The notes beneath the pieces are model-generated. The model was not told the origin of the DNA. It worked only from the letters and a program-made list of their open reading frames with translations, and ran no database searches. This document shows, in pieces, positions 1-11,391 of a stretch of DNA of 64,000 bases (its first letter is position 1; each line of letters opens with the position of its first letter). The stretch is from Ornithodoros turicata (taxonomy: Eukaryota; Arthropoda; Arachnida; Ixodida; Argasidae): assembly GCF_037126465.1 (NCBI RefSeq), contig NC_088202.1, positions 105,927,962-105,991,961 on the forward strand, read 5' to 3'. The position numbers and the translations under genes were made by a program.

Positions 1-2285
1 GTGCATGCAGTGTATTATAGGCAATCCAAATAAAGAATATGCCTGTTATTTTAACCGTAGTGTTTCTGTTGCCCTCGGCTTAACGCCCTTACTGAAGGGT
101 GTTGTCTTGCCTGGGGGTGTACACATACACCAAAAAGGGAGTCAGTTAGGGTATCGTCCAATTACACCCAAAAAGGAGTTATATTTTTTAGTGTGTAAGA
201 ATACAACGACGACGCACCACCTTCAGCGAACTTGTTCTTATCGATGCGTCGCGTTGCAAGTCAATCAGTTCCATTTGCAAGTCATCTGGAACATTGTCCA
301 CAGCTCCGGAAAATGGCGAGCCAAAAAGCTCCATTTCAGGTCTCCTGAACTCGAAGGATCTTTCCTATTCACTCGTGAGATCACCAAGCCTGCGAACAGA
401 GCTGTGGCGACGGGGGTGCGAGAGGGGCAGGCGCCCTCGCCAGAGAGGGCGCCGAACGGCACTCCCTGGCAGGTTGGCTGGACAACATAAAGCGGGAATG
501 AAGAGAATTTGAATTTACGATCACGGCAGTGTGTACAGGGTTTCTGACGGAAACGTGAGAGTGGGGCGCTTCAGATTTGCCCTGCCGTGGGAGCGAACTC
601 GCCTCGCGACCTATCTGCCTGCGAATGAACCGGTACGTTTTAGGCGGCATTCAAGGCACCAATGTTACAAATCTCCACGCTGCACCAACGCCACGACCGT
701 TCATGAAGCTTAGGCCGAAAATCTTTATTTTCTCTCGGGGGTCACACGAGCCGCGCTTCGGCACTGAGACGAAGCAGTCCACGAATATATTACAACCATG
801 TTCTAATTTCCTTCCAACGCTGGCCACAAGAGAGGGCTAGGCGGGATTTGTTAAAGAAATAAACACTACTTATAATTTTGAAGATAGACTCCATGGGCTG
901 AAGTGTGTTTCACGTCTGCCAACAGATATGACACTGAATGGATGACGTGCATATGACATACTGAGAATATCAACGGGAATCGAACGGCATTACGTCAGGC
1001 GACTGGCGTTTTGGGGGCTATGACGCAGCAAAAAAAGAAAGTAAAAAGTTAACTTACTGTTTTCCCAGGAGTGTGAGGTCGCGAATACTCCGCGTCAACG
1101 TCATCATTTTACTGCTATGAAAGAAAGGTATTTCCTTGTGAGCACCGCGAAACACCAGTGGGCCATGAGCAGGGATTCCCCTACACCCCCCTCGGGGTGT
1201 TTGTATTCCCTCAAATTTCTAAGATTGCCCGATACAGCTCGGCTACCAATGCATATACCCACAAACATGTATCTATATCCATATACCCCCCCCCCCCCCC
1301 CCTTGGAAGCTCGGTGGCCCCCACCCCAGAGGTCGACTTCTGGGGAAATTACGGGCCAGAAACCTCTGATCGGGAGGATAGTAGAATGTCGCATCGCTAC
1401 AGGGTAGCAATTGACCATTTTCGTAAAAGAGCAAGTCGTAAGCATAATATCACTACATATATCGGAGCGCAAAATTACCGGAGCGTAAGGAAGTTATATC
1501 ATGCTGATGCTATCTTGCTGTAAAGAGCACAACGACTACGGTTTGTCCCTTACCGGCTTGTCGTGCGACTCAAGCAAACCTATGTTTTGGGACAAGTCAA
1601 ACCCCTACAGGTCAACTCCGCCTACATACCCATAGGCGTCTGTGATTTGCTTAGGCGGAAGAATGACTCCTCGTCAGCCACAACGTAGCACATTTGCATG
1701 CCTCAAGTTTTTGCTTGTACACCGATTACGTGACAACAACAAACAAACCTCGGAGACGACGTACATAGAGCAAATTTGCATTCTTTTAAAGCGAACACGA
1801 AACATATCAGCGTTAACAAAACACGCGAATGTGTTTCCTCGTTTGCCTGGCGTCGGCAGTCTTCTCGGATTCCTCACTATACATCGTGCGCAGGCAGAGA
1901 TATACCTGTGACTGGAGCTGTTATGTTATCGCGGAATGTAGTGCAAGTGCAGAAGGAACTCAACGTAGCATTCTGAACTCGATCTCCGCGACGAAGCAAT
2001 ATGGTGTAAAGTTAAAACTTCGTGCGTACTGGCCCAAAGTTATACCGAACTCTGGTTACGCGCGGAAACCCTTGGAAGTACTCATGATTCCAGCCCCTGA
2101 AGTTCTTCCAATCTCGGCGTGGAAGGAAGTCACCCGAACAGCTTTGCTTTAAATGGGAGGCAAGGGGGGGTCTATTTATTTTGGCAGGAAAACTCAGTTA
2201 TAAAGGACGGCTTCCTATTCCTTGTCGAATAATTCTTTAGTGGATATAGCAAGTTCCTGGGGTAGTCAGCGTCTGCGATGTGGGG
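1..2285. other. No gene recognised; scattered low-complexity DNA
   Basis: I see no coding region that I recognise here. The open frames are short, lie on both strands and show no domain or composition that looks coding. A run of about 17 C bases sits near 1286-1302, next to the G-rich strand of what looks like an old dispersed repeat. A second similar C-rich patch lies near 1178-1195. The function of this stretch is unknown. Confidence 0.5.
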
Positions 2286-2289
2286 TCAG

Positions 2290-2641
2290 AGGTCTTCCGC
2301 CGTCCCACCCACGGTCTCACAAGCTGCTGAGGAGACCGGTATCCCGCATGTAGATGAAAAGCGCTGCAGTTATACCACGGCTGCGTGTGCCAAGAAATGT
2401 TGCAAGAGAGATATTGGAGTATCTGAGGCTGGTCAGGCGAGACGTTGAGGCGGAGCCGACGGATAACAGATTCTTCCCTCCTCGAGACACGACTGCAGAT
2501 ATACTCCATCGTTGGGTCGATGGACCCCATAGTGTTGCTGATGTGATGTTGGAGTTTTAAAAAAACTGCACGAAACTTTGAAGCAAACGTCAATAAACGA
2601 CGAAAAATATATTTCACCCATTCAAGCCAAGCATTATGCAA
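2290..2641 (-). pseudogene. LINE 3' coding tail (post-RNase H), degraded
   Basis: Read on the minus strand, the segment contains a stretch ending in RRLRLNV preceded by SIDPTMEYICSR. This matches the arrangement DPT...HRLRLNV seen after the RNase H domain in the better preserved LINE copy at 38840-40362. A short GLLSSL-stop in another frame near the low-coordinate end resembles the GLLQTL-stop that closes that copy. The frame shifts between these blocks, so this is a dead, 5'-truncated fragment. The family assignment rests on similarity within this window and on the general layout of I-type LINEs. Confidence 0.5.
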
Positions 2642-2690
2642 TGACCCAGGGAACGTTGTTTCTTTTGAAGTGGCCGAATACCGCCCACCA

Positions 2691-2757
2691 ACCTTTCTAG
2701 ACCTTTCTAGGCCTTTAATCTTTTCTAGACCTTTTTGACCTATTTGACCTTTCTAGA
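2691..2757. repeat. Short tandem repeat of a CTTTCTAGAC-like unit
   Basis: The motif CTTTCTAGAC and close variants repeat about five times, with decaying spacing. No transposon ends are visible around it, so it is probably a local minisatellite. Confidence 0.6.
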
Positions 2758-2805
2758 CACAATCGGACTTCAATCTTTATTGTGAAGGGGCTCATTATTT
2801 CATTT

Positions 2806-2892
2806 TCCACATCACCACCAGCAATGGGGTAGAGTATCGCATCCGGCGATGAAACTCCCCATTCATCATCTTAAAATAAAGTTGTTGTTTTT
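2806..2892 (+). repeat. Stem-loop (TTG)n dispersed repeat, copy A
   Basis: The core at 2823-2863 is a double stem-loop. AATGGGG pairs with CCCCATT on the outside, and ATCGC pairs with GCGAT inside. It is followed by a short GTTGTTGTT tail. The outer and inner arms are the signature of a family that recurs about a dozen times in this window. The family probably forms the 3' end of a retroposon, because the tail is always on the same side of the stem-loop. Confidence 0.6.
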
Positions 2893-3875
2893 GGAGTACG
2901 ATAACATTGTTTCTATGACAACAGATAAATGATGACAAGGACTTTGGGTGTTTCACCGATGCAAACCGAGCAACAAACGCTTTCCTGGCCATTCGTTTAT
3001 ATGTAAGGTGTCACTCCTTAATGTATTGAACAAAAGACAAAGAAAAAGAAGAGACACTTGCCTGCAATACGGATTGCGCTGTTGGAGCGTTGCCCGTCCT
3101 TTAGACACTCTTCGCAATCAACCGCCGCTAGTCAGCTAATTCCTTGGTACACTCAGAGTACGTACAAGTAGAAGGAAGTCTTAAGGGATGCGTTGATATT
3201 TCTATGTTTTTATTACTTTTTTTATTTTTTACTTTCGCGACAAGCCACGAACAGAAGAATATGAAGCGTTACGATCCGGACGGAGGCTTTCAGTCACCAT
3301 GGCGTCACTACCATGATGCCATAAAAAGAGAAACCAACGGAGACAGCAGATGTCTTTGATAGCAGGGAACGCATCCCTTTTACGGGCGGCTTCAAACGAC
3401 ACAAATAAGGAGCGTTGGTGGAAGGAGGCAAAACAGTGATGGGTCGCTTTTGATATCCATATTTTTATATTCGTGCCTCTTGCTCTTCTTTTGTGCCGAT
3501 TTCCCCCTTACTATCAAGTAGCTTGTCCTCCCAAAAGTCATCTATCTTTAGGGATATCCATCACAACGATGCGGAGTGGACAAAAAAAAAGTGATATAGG
3601 GAGCTAAGACAAAACTTCGTGAAATAATTCAATTACACGAATACTCTTTAGAAATCTAGTGACTATGTGCTTCTCTGAGTCAGCGCCTTTTTATCCTGCC
3701 ACTGCCGATGCCGAGCGGGAACCTCCAACTTCAGCCACTTCACCAGGACCTCCAACTTCAGCCAGTCTGGGGCGAAGTGTAGTCGCCTGCCGTCAAACGC
3801 TGGGGAAGTGGTCACATGTTCGAATGCGTTTGTTGGTGAAGGAATCATCATGTCAGATACAGAATTCGAGACCAT
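2893..3875. other. No feature recognised
   Basis: The stretch contains only short unrelated open frames. A 27 bp imperfect tandem duplication built around ACCTCCAACTTCAGCCA lies near 3720-3765. No transposon termini or gene domains were seen. Confidence 0.4.
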
Positions 3876-4148
3876 AGCTAACCGAAGGACGCGGGGCCAA
3901 CAAGCGACAGAGAACAAAATGACAGCAACACGTGTGCACTCAGTGTGATTGCCAAATAGAAATTCGCATGATCTTGGTACAGAAACTGTTGCAACATTAC
4001 GGAGGTAAGAATACAAACATCCTAAGTGGAGACTGCTAACACATGTGAACTGCGCGCGACTGGTGAATAGATGTCGCACAGTGGGCAGTGAAGAAGGATG
4101 TGCTCTAGATCTTCCAGATCGCCGCAGTGACGGCATCTTTCAGAACCA
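3876..4148 (-). pseudogene. LINE C-terminal tail with CCHC-type knuckle
   Basis: The minus strand reads CRHCGDLEDLEHILLHCPLC near 4085-4145. This is the Cys/His cluster typical of the region after RNase H in I-type LINEs (C..C....EH.LL.CP). The frame continues with one stop and ends near 3876. It is a 5'-truncated, non-functional copy. The 3' end of a second LINE (4160-4885) abuts it, so the two may be independent insertions or a nested pair. Confidence 0.65.
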
Positions 4149-4159
4149 CACCTTCAGTG

Positions 4160-4885
4160 CCTCTGGTGGTGGTGGTGGTGGTGGTGAAGATGAAAACTGC
4201 TCGCCGTGGTTGGCCACGCCGGAAGCGGGCAGCGTCACGACTAAGACGCAGAAAAAAAAAAGAAAAAACACTACGCTACACTATAGGCGTGATATAAGCC
4301 GCGTTTCTTTAGGAAGGCGACCAGAGCAGCCGGTCCGGCGTCGTCGCTCGCCAGGCGAGGTGGCACCAACGATGATGTCAGATGCAGAGATGCTGGCGGG
4401 GTCAGGGTTGAGCAGCTGTCTGCGTGCTTCGTTGTAGGTGGGACATTGAAGCTTGTTTTTTTTTTAAATAGCAAGCCGACCTCCGTCTGGCTGACTTTTC
4501 CTTTTTTCTTAATAAACATATCCTTCCCCCCCCCCCCCCCCCCAGGATGTGATTTATGGTTTCCGAATTTGAAGAGCACTGTCGACATAGGGGTGTCGGT
4601 GTAAATCCGAAGCGATGCAGCCAGCTGTGCGTGAAGGCGGATCCCGTGCGGATCCGGTGAAGGGCGGTGGCAGTGGTTCTGCTGCAGGTGCACGACAACA
4701 GAGGGGGCGGGCGTGGGATATTGCACGTCTGGTGGCTGAACTGGATGACTGTATGAGGGATCTTGCGGTGTGCTGGCGGCATTGTTGCGGGATAGGAAAG
4801 GGCTTTGACGGTAGAGAGTGAGCTGCCTTGGCAAGTTTATCAGCTTGCTCATTGCCTGGGAGGCCAACGTGTGCACGAATCCATT
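4160..4885 (-). mobile_element. 5'-truncated I-type LINE, RNase H end and 3' tail
   Basis: On the minus strand the copy begins around WIRAHVGLPGNEQADKLA, which is the end of an RNase H domain (the GNE.AD motif holds the last catalytic Asp). After a frameshift, a later frame gives FTHSWLHRFGFTPTPLCRQC and ETINHIL, the usual Cys-rich tail. The sequence then runs into a poly-G element at 4447-4543 and resumes as CPTYNEARRQLL. The 3' end carries a CACCACCAC tail at 4160-4183. It also has a GTGGCCAAC..CGGCGAGC block that is shared with the 3' end of the large LINE at 48070-52480, so both copies belong to one family. It is dead by truncation, insertion and frameshift. Confidence 0.75.
4447..4543 (-). 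mobile_element. Poly-G short interspersed element, copy 1
   Basis: Read on the minus strand, the element starts with about 18 G bases. ATATGTTTATTAAGAAAAAA follows, then a GTCAGCCAGAC...GGCTTGCTATT block and an A-rich end. The same order of blocks occurs at 46581-46665 and 34021-34103. It interrupts the LINE coding tail between ETINHIL and CPTYNEAR, which shows that it is mobile. No protein and no Pol III promoter boxes were seen in it. Exact ends and target duplication are unclear because of the homopolymer runs. Confidence 0.6.
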
Positions 4886-5025
4886 ATATCACTTGTGGGC
4901 TCTTGACCTCTTACTATGTGAAAATTGATTGGTCCATGGCCAAATCCAGCCCACCAACGCTCTGCCCTAAAAGCACTCCTGCACCCTTTGGACAGCGTAA
5001 GACTTAGGTCCTCACTGCGAGGCGA

Positions 5026-5100
5026 CTCACTATCATACTTCACCATATTACCGCCAGCAATGGGGTAGACTATCGCTCCTACCGGTGAAACTCCCCAATC
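5026..5100 (+). repeat. Stem-loop dispersed repeat, copy B
   Basis: The core at 5059-5097 has the outer arms TGGGG/CCCCA. Upstream, ATTACCGCCAGCAATGGGGT closely matches copy A (ACCACCAGCAATGGGGT). The inner stem is weaker than in other copies and the TTG tail has decayed to TTAGTTATGG. Confidence 0.55.
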
Positions 5101-5129
5101 ATCAGCACCATTCAAATAAATTAGTTATG

Positions 5130-5956
5130 GTATGTCGCAAAGCGGGTTTTGTCGAACTACAAAGTTTTTTTTTTTTTGCTTTACATGACCAATTGAATTT
5201 TCCTAAGGAAAACATGCGGAAAAGTTGCTCTAGGTCTTAAGAAAGACCGCCTGAGGTGTCGAGTGCTGCGCCTTCGTTAAAAGGACTCACCATTCAATAC
5301 CGGGAGGGGTATTTCACCGCTTTCTCTGTGAGTGAATGGCTAGACATACTCGTACTGGCCTCTAATGTTGTCTGCTTAATTGTACGTACTTATCCTAGCG
5401 TCTATAGAACCTCTGGTAGCAGTGATTTATGTACACACCCCTAACACCCCACTCATTTTTTCCTGAGCATCCCCTACAGGGGGGGGGGGGGGGCTTTGTT
5501 ATTTCAGCTAGACACAGATGTCGGCAACGATACATAAAGCTGTCGAAACGTAACTGTAACAATGACACCCTCCCAATTTTTCGCACCACCCTCCCGTGCT
5601 TCCAATCCTGTATATACTCCACTGCCTGCTATAGAATAGGTCCCGTTTGTCTCGTCGCCTTGAGTTCCATGATTCCTGATATTCCATATAAGTAGGATGT
5701 ACCTATTCATAATTCTGATACTAGCTTCCCGTTTTGTAGATGTACCTGCGCGGTTATCACATATCCTTCCTCGTTGCGTCTGCGCTGCGTTTCATAGAGT
5801 CATTGGAAACGAATCGGTACCGGAATCAAATGACCAGTCCTCGTAAGTCGTTAACGCAGGAAATCTAGACGTCCAGGAAATCGAGTGACACAACAAACCA
5901 GTGCTAAAGACACGAAATCTGAAGGCAGTACCTTCAACATTATTCCGGTAATGAGG
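5130..5956. other. No gene recognised; poly-G tract
   Basis: The stretch holds a run of about 16 G bases at 5479-5494. Just upstream is TACACACCCCTAACACCCC, which resembles one edge of the G-rich repeat at 6206-6351. Small open frames on both strands look like chance ORFs. Confidence 0.4.
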
Positions 5957-5997
5957 GATGAGGTGTTTCATCGCCACAGGCGAAACTCTACCTCATT
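5957..5997 (-). repeat. Stem-loop dispersed repeat, copy C
   Basis: ATGAGGT...TACCTCAT forms the outer stem and a TCGCC/GGCGA pair forms the inner stem. The outer arms carry GAGG/CCTC where copies A and B have GGGG/CCCC, so the pairing is kept. No clear TTG tail is visible. Confidence 0.5.
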
Positions 5998-6205
5998 GCC
6001 ATCTACCTAAAAGGGGATGCGACATCTCGTCTCTAGTTCTTCATATTCCCGATCAATGAAAACGCAATTCTTTGCATCGATGTGAACTTGCATTCCAAGC
6101 GTTACAGCAAAGGATGGTGGAGGTGAATTAAGGTGGTGGTGGTGTAACTGCTTGCTGTACCTGCAAGGCGGGTAACCTGACGACTAACGCAGGCAGCGAT
6201 TCATC

Positions 6206-6351
6206 CAGACCCATCCTACACCCCCCTAACACCCCCAAAATTTTGTGAAATTGCACAATATTTCGTTAGAAGCATGCAAATACACCCCCTTGCGGAGCCC
6301 CCACCCCACCCCCCTCGCCTTCCCACAAGTACGAAATCCTGGGTAAACCAC
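6206..6351 (-). repeat. G-rich dispersed repeat
   Basis: On the minus strand it begins CAGTGGTTTACCCAGGATTT and runs through long G-rich blocks to GGGTGTTAGGGGGGTGTA. Related fragments appear near 5431-5494 and 1178-1302. The class is unknown. The pattern of a fixed start followed by G tracts resembles short interspersed repeats seen in several invertebrates, but I cannot place it. Confidence 0.4.
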
Positions 6352-6359
6352 TGAACGCA

Positions 6360-7399
6360 GGTCCAGGAAAACAGGAGTGTAGGTTCAGGTTTGCAACGAA
6401 GTCCAATCAGGAGTTGCGGAGGTCGGCGATAGAAGATCAGAAAATTAAAAGGTCTGTAATGTTGGACCAAGAAAAGTGTTGAAAGCACACGGAGAAAAGT
6501 GCACTTGGGATGCGTTCTTAGAGACGATATACGAGCTTGGTATCCTTCAGGAATGAAGCCACTAAGGCGTGGTAGCATCTTTCTGCTGGCGTTGAGACAC
6601 CAAAGATGATGTCATTTACTTGCGAGCCGTTGCTGATGATGGGGTCTAGGCAGACTTGTACAGTAACTTAGTAGAGTGTTAGTGTGTAACTTTTGGTATC
6701 TTGCAAATTCTTTCAAATGTCCGTTTTTAGTAATCTAACTTTTACTCATTTTCCACGTTACTTCGAAGATACTTCTCTGTGCGTGACACGGAGATCAAGC
6801 GAAATATTTTCATTCTGTCTCGGCAATGCGCTTTGTGCTGCATACATATGCTTTAGCGACTGAGATATTCGTGACATCCACGTCACTAGGGAAGGGGTTG
6901 CGTCCAGCGCCTCGGGTTTGGGAGCATGCATGAGTCGGTGTGTGGTCATGAAAGGTATGCAGGTAAATTATTGACTCCCCTATCAGGCAGGATAGAATTA
7001 TAACCAGTGCCGAAAGCTGTCGCGAAAGAGGGCACGTAAAATATTAATACAGTCGACAGCCGTTTACCCGGGCTGTAATAATAGCTCTTTATGAGGTTAA
7101 AGCAACGGTGAGGAGAAAAATAGTAAATTCTGTTGTTTCTACAGAACATTCGTTCGCATCTGTGGAGCGCCTGTTCAGTATTGGGGCAGTGTATTAAAAA
7201 AAAAAAACGGGAGCAGGCTATCGGATACCAATTTTGAGAAGTAATTGTTCCTGCGATCTACTAAAGCTTCTTGGTAATGGCGTTTTCAGCTTCACGCTCT
7301 TCGTATTCCTTTGATAGCGAATTCCCACTGTAACGTCAAATTATCTTGAAGGTAACGAGTCACTTTTAAGATTATTTAATACTCTATCTTAAATACTTT
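6360..7399. other. No feature recognised
   Basis: I see no domain, transposon end or repeat that I can support. The minus-strand frame around 6216-6578 has no recognisable content. Confidence 0.35.
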
Positions 7400-8091
7400 T
7401 TTTGAGTATCTTGTATACAAGCCTGTGTCTAGGTGTTTACGCCTTTCTTAACTGTAAACAGGGCATCGCAAATTGGTGTGTTCTATTGTGTCGAGGGATG
7501 TCAGACAGGAAGGGCATGTTGGATCGTACGTAGTCGTCAGTCGCTGAAATATGACGTTCGTGTATGCCGAGTTTGTACACATGCGCGGTGGAGGAGTGTG
7601 GCTGTGGGCCTGGAGAAACTTTGAGAGAGGGAAGGACGTAAGTTGGACAGCCTGGTGCTCGGTTTAACTGTATATATTAAACTTTTGACTGTTTCTTTTG
7701 TGCTTCGATGTGGTGGAGATGGCAACGTGGCCGGAAGGGCTTCTTTGCTTCATCATTACCGGAAATTCCAACGTGAGAAGGAATACATTGCAGAACTATA
7801 CGCCTTTACTGTCCCGTTGCAGGTCCTAGAAAGCTTTGCGGATACAGCGGATCGTAATAGATGAGTGGTCTAAGTCTTTGATCTGGTGTAATGATTTGAT
7901 GTCAGTGAGTGTAGCTGCATCTGCACAGTCGATGTATTCCCGTGCTGCTGCTGCGTGTAGGATTGCGCATTAGTCGGCTATAGTGGGCGAAGGCGACTTA
8001 CAATGAAGTTTTGCTTTCCAGCAGTCGCCTACATTTGGAATGAAGTAGGAGCTCTTTGTTCATTGTTTGGGACCGTGAACTGACCCATCAG

Positions 8092-9263
8092 TAGAGCCCG
8101 GATTTTTAGGCACGAAAAAACCTTGTTTTCGGCGCCTATAAAAGGCGCGAAAAATCCCGATTTAGGCACTGAAAATGGCATGTAGGCACTATAAATTGTT
8201 GCGTTTTTTCATCTGTAGCACTGAAAGCGCAAAAAGAAAATGAATAAATCAGTTTTATCCGCAGGAACAATACTGTAAATGGTGGTTGTGACTGTTTTCA
8301 TAATTTTTTGCTGCACGAAATGCAAAACTTATTGATCCTACTATGGTCAAAAGACAAGACTTCTAGCCATTGCCACCGATTTCACGACACTTCTCTGGAG
8401 GACTTGTCTCGGGCAGCATATACTGGGCATATACTGGCGATATTCGAGCATCGGAAGCTTTAGTGTGACGATAAAATTTTTTAGTTTTCGAACTTTTTAG
8501 GCTTGCCTTCTGGATTTCGTTTTCAGCATTATCACAAGCGTCGCAATAGTATGGAGGATAAAATACGGCTGATCAATTCTGCTCACACTGAACGCGTTGT
8601 CACGTGTCACCTTTACTCGTGTACCTATAGCCCCGACAGCCCGCTAGGAAGGGAGATTGCTAAGGTTGCCAAACTGTAGGGGCTTGTACCTACCGTCATA
8701 CATCACGCCCTCTCGTTGACAAAAAAAAAATAAAAAATAAAGAAAATACAGAAAGGTTCAGGGACTGTTCTAAATATAAGCAGGCAATAACAATTCGTGT
8801 TCTAGATTGACAGAAAACCGTTACGAAACATGCTTATACTTTTTAATAACGACCCACGGGACACCACAATGCTGGAATGGAGAGAAAGAACGAGTATCTC
8901 TGTACGAGTAATCGATCTGTAATTCTCAACTTACATTCCAACTCAACTTACATATTCGCTTCTTATGAAATGATCGTTGGTTTCAAAATGACGTGCGACG
9001 TCACCCATGTCAATTTCGCCTCGAGCACGTGTTTCGCCACCGCTTTAGGGCCATTATAGGCATTTTATCGTGTTTAATCGGAGTTTAAGGCATCTACGCC
9101 AAAATAGGCACTAACGCCGGAATAGGCATTTATAGGCACTATCAAATCGATACAGGAGGTTCCCCATACAGCACCCAATTCGTGCTCATGCATCGAAAAG
9201 GCACTATTATAACCACCGCAAAAAAAAAAAAAAGTAGGCATTTGCCTAGGAATCCGGGCTCTA
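8092..9263. mobile_element. Non-autonomous hAT element, TAGAGCCCGG family
   Basis: The 1172 bp element starts TAGAGCCCGGATTTTTAGGC and ends GCCTAGGAATCCGGGCTCTA, which are inverted terminal repeats of about 20 bp. It is flanked by perfect 8 bp duplications CCCATCAG at 8084-8091 and 9264-9271, the hAT target size. The inside repeats TAGGCA/TGCCTA many times near both ends (subterminal repeats) and has no transposase. It inserted into the RNase H coding part of a LINE, right after the codons for the first catalytic Asp-Gly. Confidence 0.9.
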
Positions 9264-9439
9264 CCCATCAGTGCACACCTGAAGGTGGTTACTAAACTTT
9301 TCGTCCATGAGACACATAACAGTGGACCCCATTACCGTGGCTGCAGTATTTCTTTTGTTGCGGATGCCTCGTATCTCGGTGGATAACTTTGGGATGTACT
9401 CCCTCCATGGCGGTGGGGCTTGAATCATAGAATAGAACA

Positions 9440-9655
9440 GAATTTGGTTAGAGAATGAAAAAAATGGCTAGGAAGCAAGCGATCTGGTGAAGATGATGCA
9501 TAATGTAAAACCCCGAGACTAGGGAACACGAAAGGACAGACACAAACACGAAGTCTCAAACACAGCTGAAAATTTTACTTCACACACAAGAATTATATAC
9601 AACCAGAGGAAAGGGAACAACCAGTTGAGGACAAAAAGGATCAGTTCGGGGGAAC
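9440..9655 (-). other. Foreign segment inside the LINE fragment, unclassified
   Basis: Between the post-RT block and the RNase H block, LINE similarity fades. On the minus strand it is replaced by GTATATAATTCTTGTGTGTG, then AAATTTTCAGCTGTGTTTGA and a GTTTTACATTATGCATCATC block. It may be another insertion or diverged LINE sequence. No ends or target duplication could be fixed. Confidence 0.3.
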
Positions 9656-9953
9656 AAGACCGACCTTTGTAATCGTGCATCTTGATAAGCTGTCTATATA
9701 GCTGAAGAGAGATGATGCATTGTTGATTCTGTCGATCATGGTGAGTGCCGTTTTTTCTGCATGTCGACTCAGCGAGATCTCGGCATCGTCGATAAGGGCG
9801 GCTTCTATTTCTGAACATTTTAGGAGACCCGGTGCGATTTTGATGCCTGCACGGTAGAGACGTTCCAGTGATTGCCAACCGTGCATAGAGGGTTCCACGA
9901 ATGGAGTAACATAATTCAGCCGACTCAAGATGAAACCCTTATATGAAGTGACC

Positions 9954-10708
9954 CAGGGATGGGCATAAATACATTTTTTGAGTATTTAAATATAAATACA
10001 AAATACTTTGTTGACAGGAGTATTTAAATACTCTTCATAAATAGTTTTCAACATGAGTATTTAAATACAAAATATAAATACTGTATTTAAATACCGTAAC
10101 TACTACCATAAATACTGTGAGGAAGATGTCATCTGGAATCATAGAAATAATTATGATCATAAGGACAAATCAGCGAGAAAGAATAACATTTATTTGTTAG
10201 ATTATCGTGGCGATTTTAATATTAGAAATTTCTCGAAGACTGCTTCTTTTAGGCATCTTCTGTTCGGCCGTACAATCAGATTCGCAAAGGAGAACAGCAT
10301 CTTCACAGGTGCTGATGAACAAATGCTTGTATTAAATTTGACGAAGATGCTTCGTAGAAAAATGCAATAGGGTAGTCACAACCGTTGTCCGCAACAACAG
10401 TGAAAAACTCGCCATCTAAAATGGTTTGTCGGATGCGCATGCTAGCGCAAACCCGGCATCATTGCGCCCCAAACTCGCCCTTCTTCCCGAAAGGTCAAAT
10501 GCAGGGCAACTTTAAGATATGAGTCAGTATATTCTGTATTTAAGAGTATTTATAAAGTATTTACAAGAATAAATACCCGAAAATTGGTATTTAAATATAA
10601 TTATAAATACATTTTTCAAGTCTGTATTTAAATACAAAATATAAATACATGTATTTATATTTTAAATAGTATTTTAATTACAATGTATTTAAATACTGCC
10701 CATCCCTG
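9954..10708. mobile_element. Non-autonomous hAT element, CAGGGATGGGC family, copy 1
   Basis: The 755 bp element starts CAGGGATGGGCATAAATACA and ends TACTGCCCATCCCTG. It is bounded by perfect 8 bp duplications AAGTGACC at 9946-9953 and 10709-10716. Both ends are filled with AT-rich GTATTTAAATA subterminal repeats. On the minus strand, around 10205-10321, it keeps a relic of a hAT transposase C-terminus (LFSFANLIVRPNRRCLKEAV). It sits inside the LINE fragment at 7400-11000. Confidence 0.92.
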
Positions 10709-11000
10709 AAGTGACCATATGTCTCGGATGGTTTCCCAAGGTTTTACCTAAGCAGGCATTGCACCATAGATTCTACTTGGGATGCACACTGGAGTCTTGA
10801 GTCGAATATTCCTCCAAAGTTCGGACCCGTGGAGCTCTTGGTAGAATATTACTGTCAACGATAAGACCTAGACAACTGCTGCCCAAGCGTTTTCCTGGTG
10901 GGACACTTAACATGGCGTATTTTTATAGGCTTATCTACTGTGGTGCAGTTGTCAGTCCAGAGCTTGTGGCTGGTGTGGTTGATACTGCACTAGCTTTGGG

Positions 11001-11391
11001 CTTGGAAGGGCAAGGGGGAGTCCCATAAGCGGAGTTTCTTACAGCTTTTAAAGGAGTAATGGGTGACATCTAACATGGCTCGAAACCCCGTCTCATTCGT
11101 CAAGCTCCGGAGTCAAGCGCAAAATATTTTCGCTCCGCGGTGTATCGTCACTGCACAATCCAATTTACAAGTACGGGGTGAGAAAGCAGCCTACACAGCA
11201 GCGGACGGACTATACGATCCTCACGTGACACCGAAAAGTACCCGTCCACATCTTCTTTGTTTCTTATTCCTTCTCAGCTCACGCGCTGCTTATACCCGCT
11301 TGAGCTACGGCGGTGGTCTACGTCACGACGTTCCCTCATTCTCAGATACGCTAGTTTCAAGAGTGGAGGCTTCTTCAAAGGTATGCGGAAC
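11001..11391. other. No feature recognised between LINE fragment and hAT copy 2
   Basis: A plus-strand frame of 119 codons starts at 11063, but it shows no domain that I recognise and it runs into the hAT element. I do not call it a gene. The 8 bp duplication TGCGGAAC of the next element ends at 11391. Confidence 0.35.

Larger units (their letters stand above)
7400..11000 (-). mobile_element. I-type LINE fragment split by two hAT insertions
   Basis: Several minus-strand blocks fall in the right order for one LINE. They are an RT-to-thumb segment at 10717-10990 (CLGLIVDSN, LGKTLGNHPRHMVTS), then SRLNYVTPFVEPSMHGWQSL and RAGIKIAPGLL (9655-9945), then RNase H starting VCTDGSVHGP (9264-9300 joined to 8083 downward) with IPSHVGISGNDEA near 7760. 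Last comes a Cys-rich tail CPSCLTSLDTIEHTNLRCPV (7440-7560). Two hAT elements interrupt it at 8092-9263 and 9954-10708. Dropping each insert with one target duplication makes the reading continuous (VTS-YKGFIL and CTDG-SVH). Other stops remain, so it is a dead copy. Confidence 0.75.

Noticed and set aside
5..490. 161-codon plus-strand frame at the window edge
   Set aside because: Composition is unremarkable, other frames overlap it and no domain was seen. A host exon cannot be excluded but is not supported.
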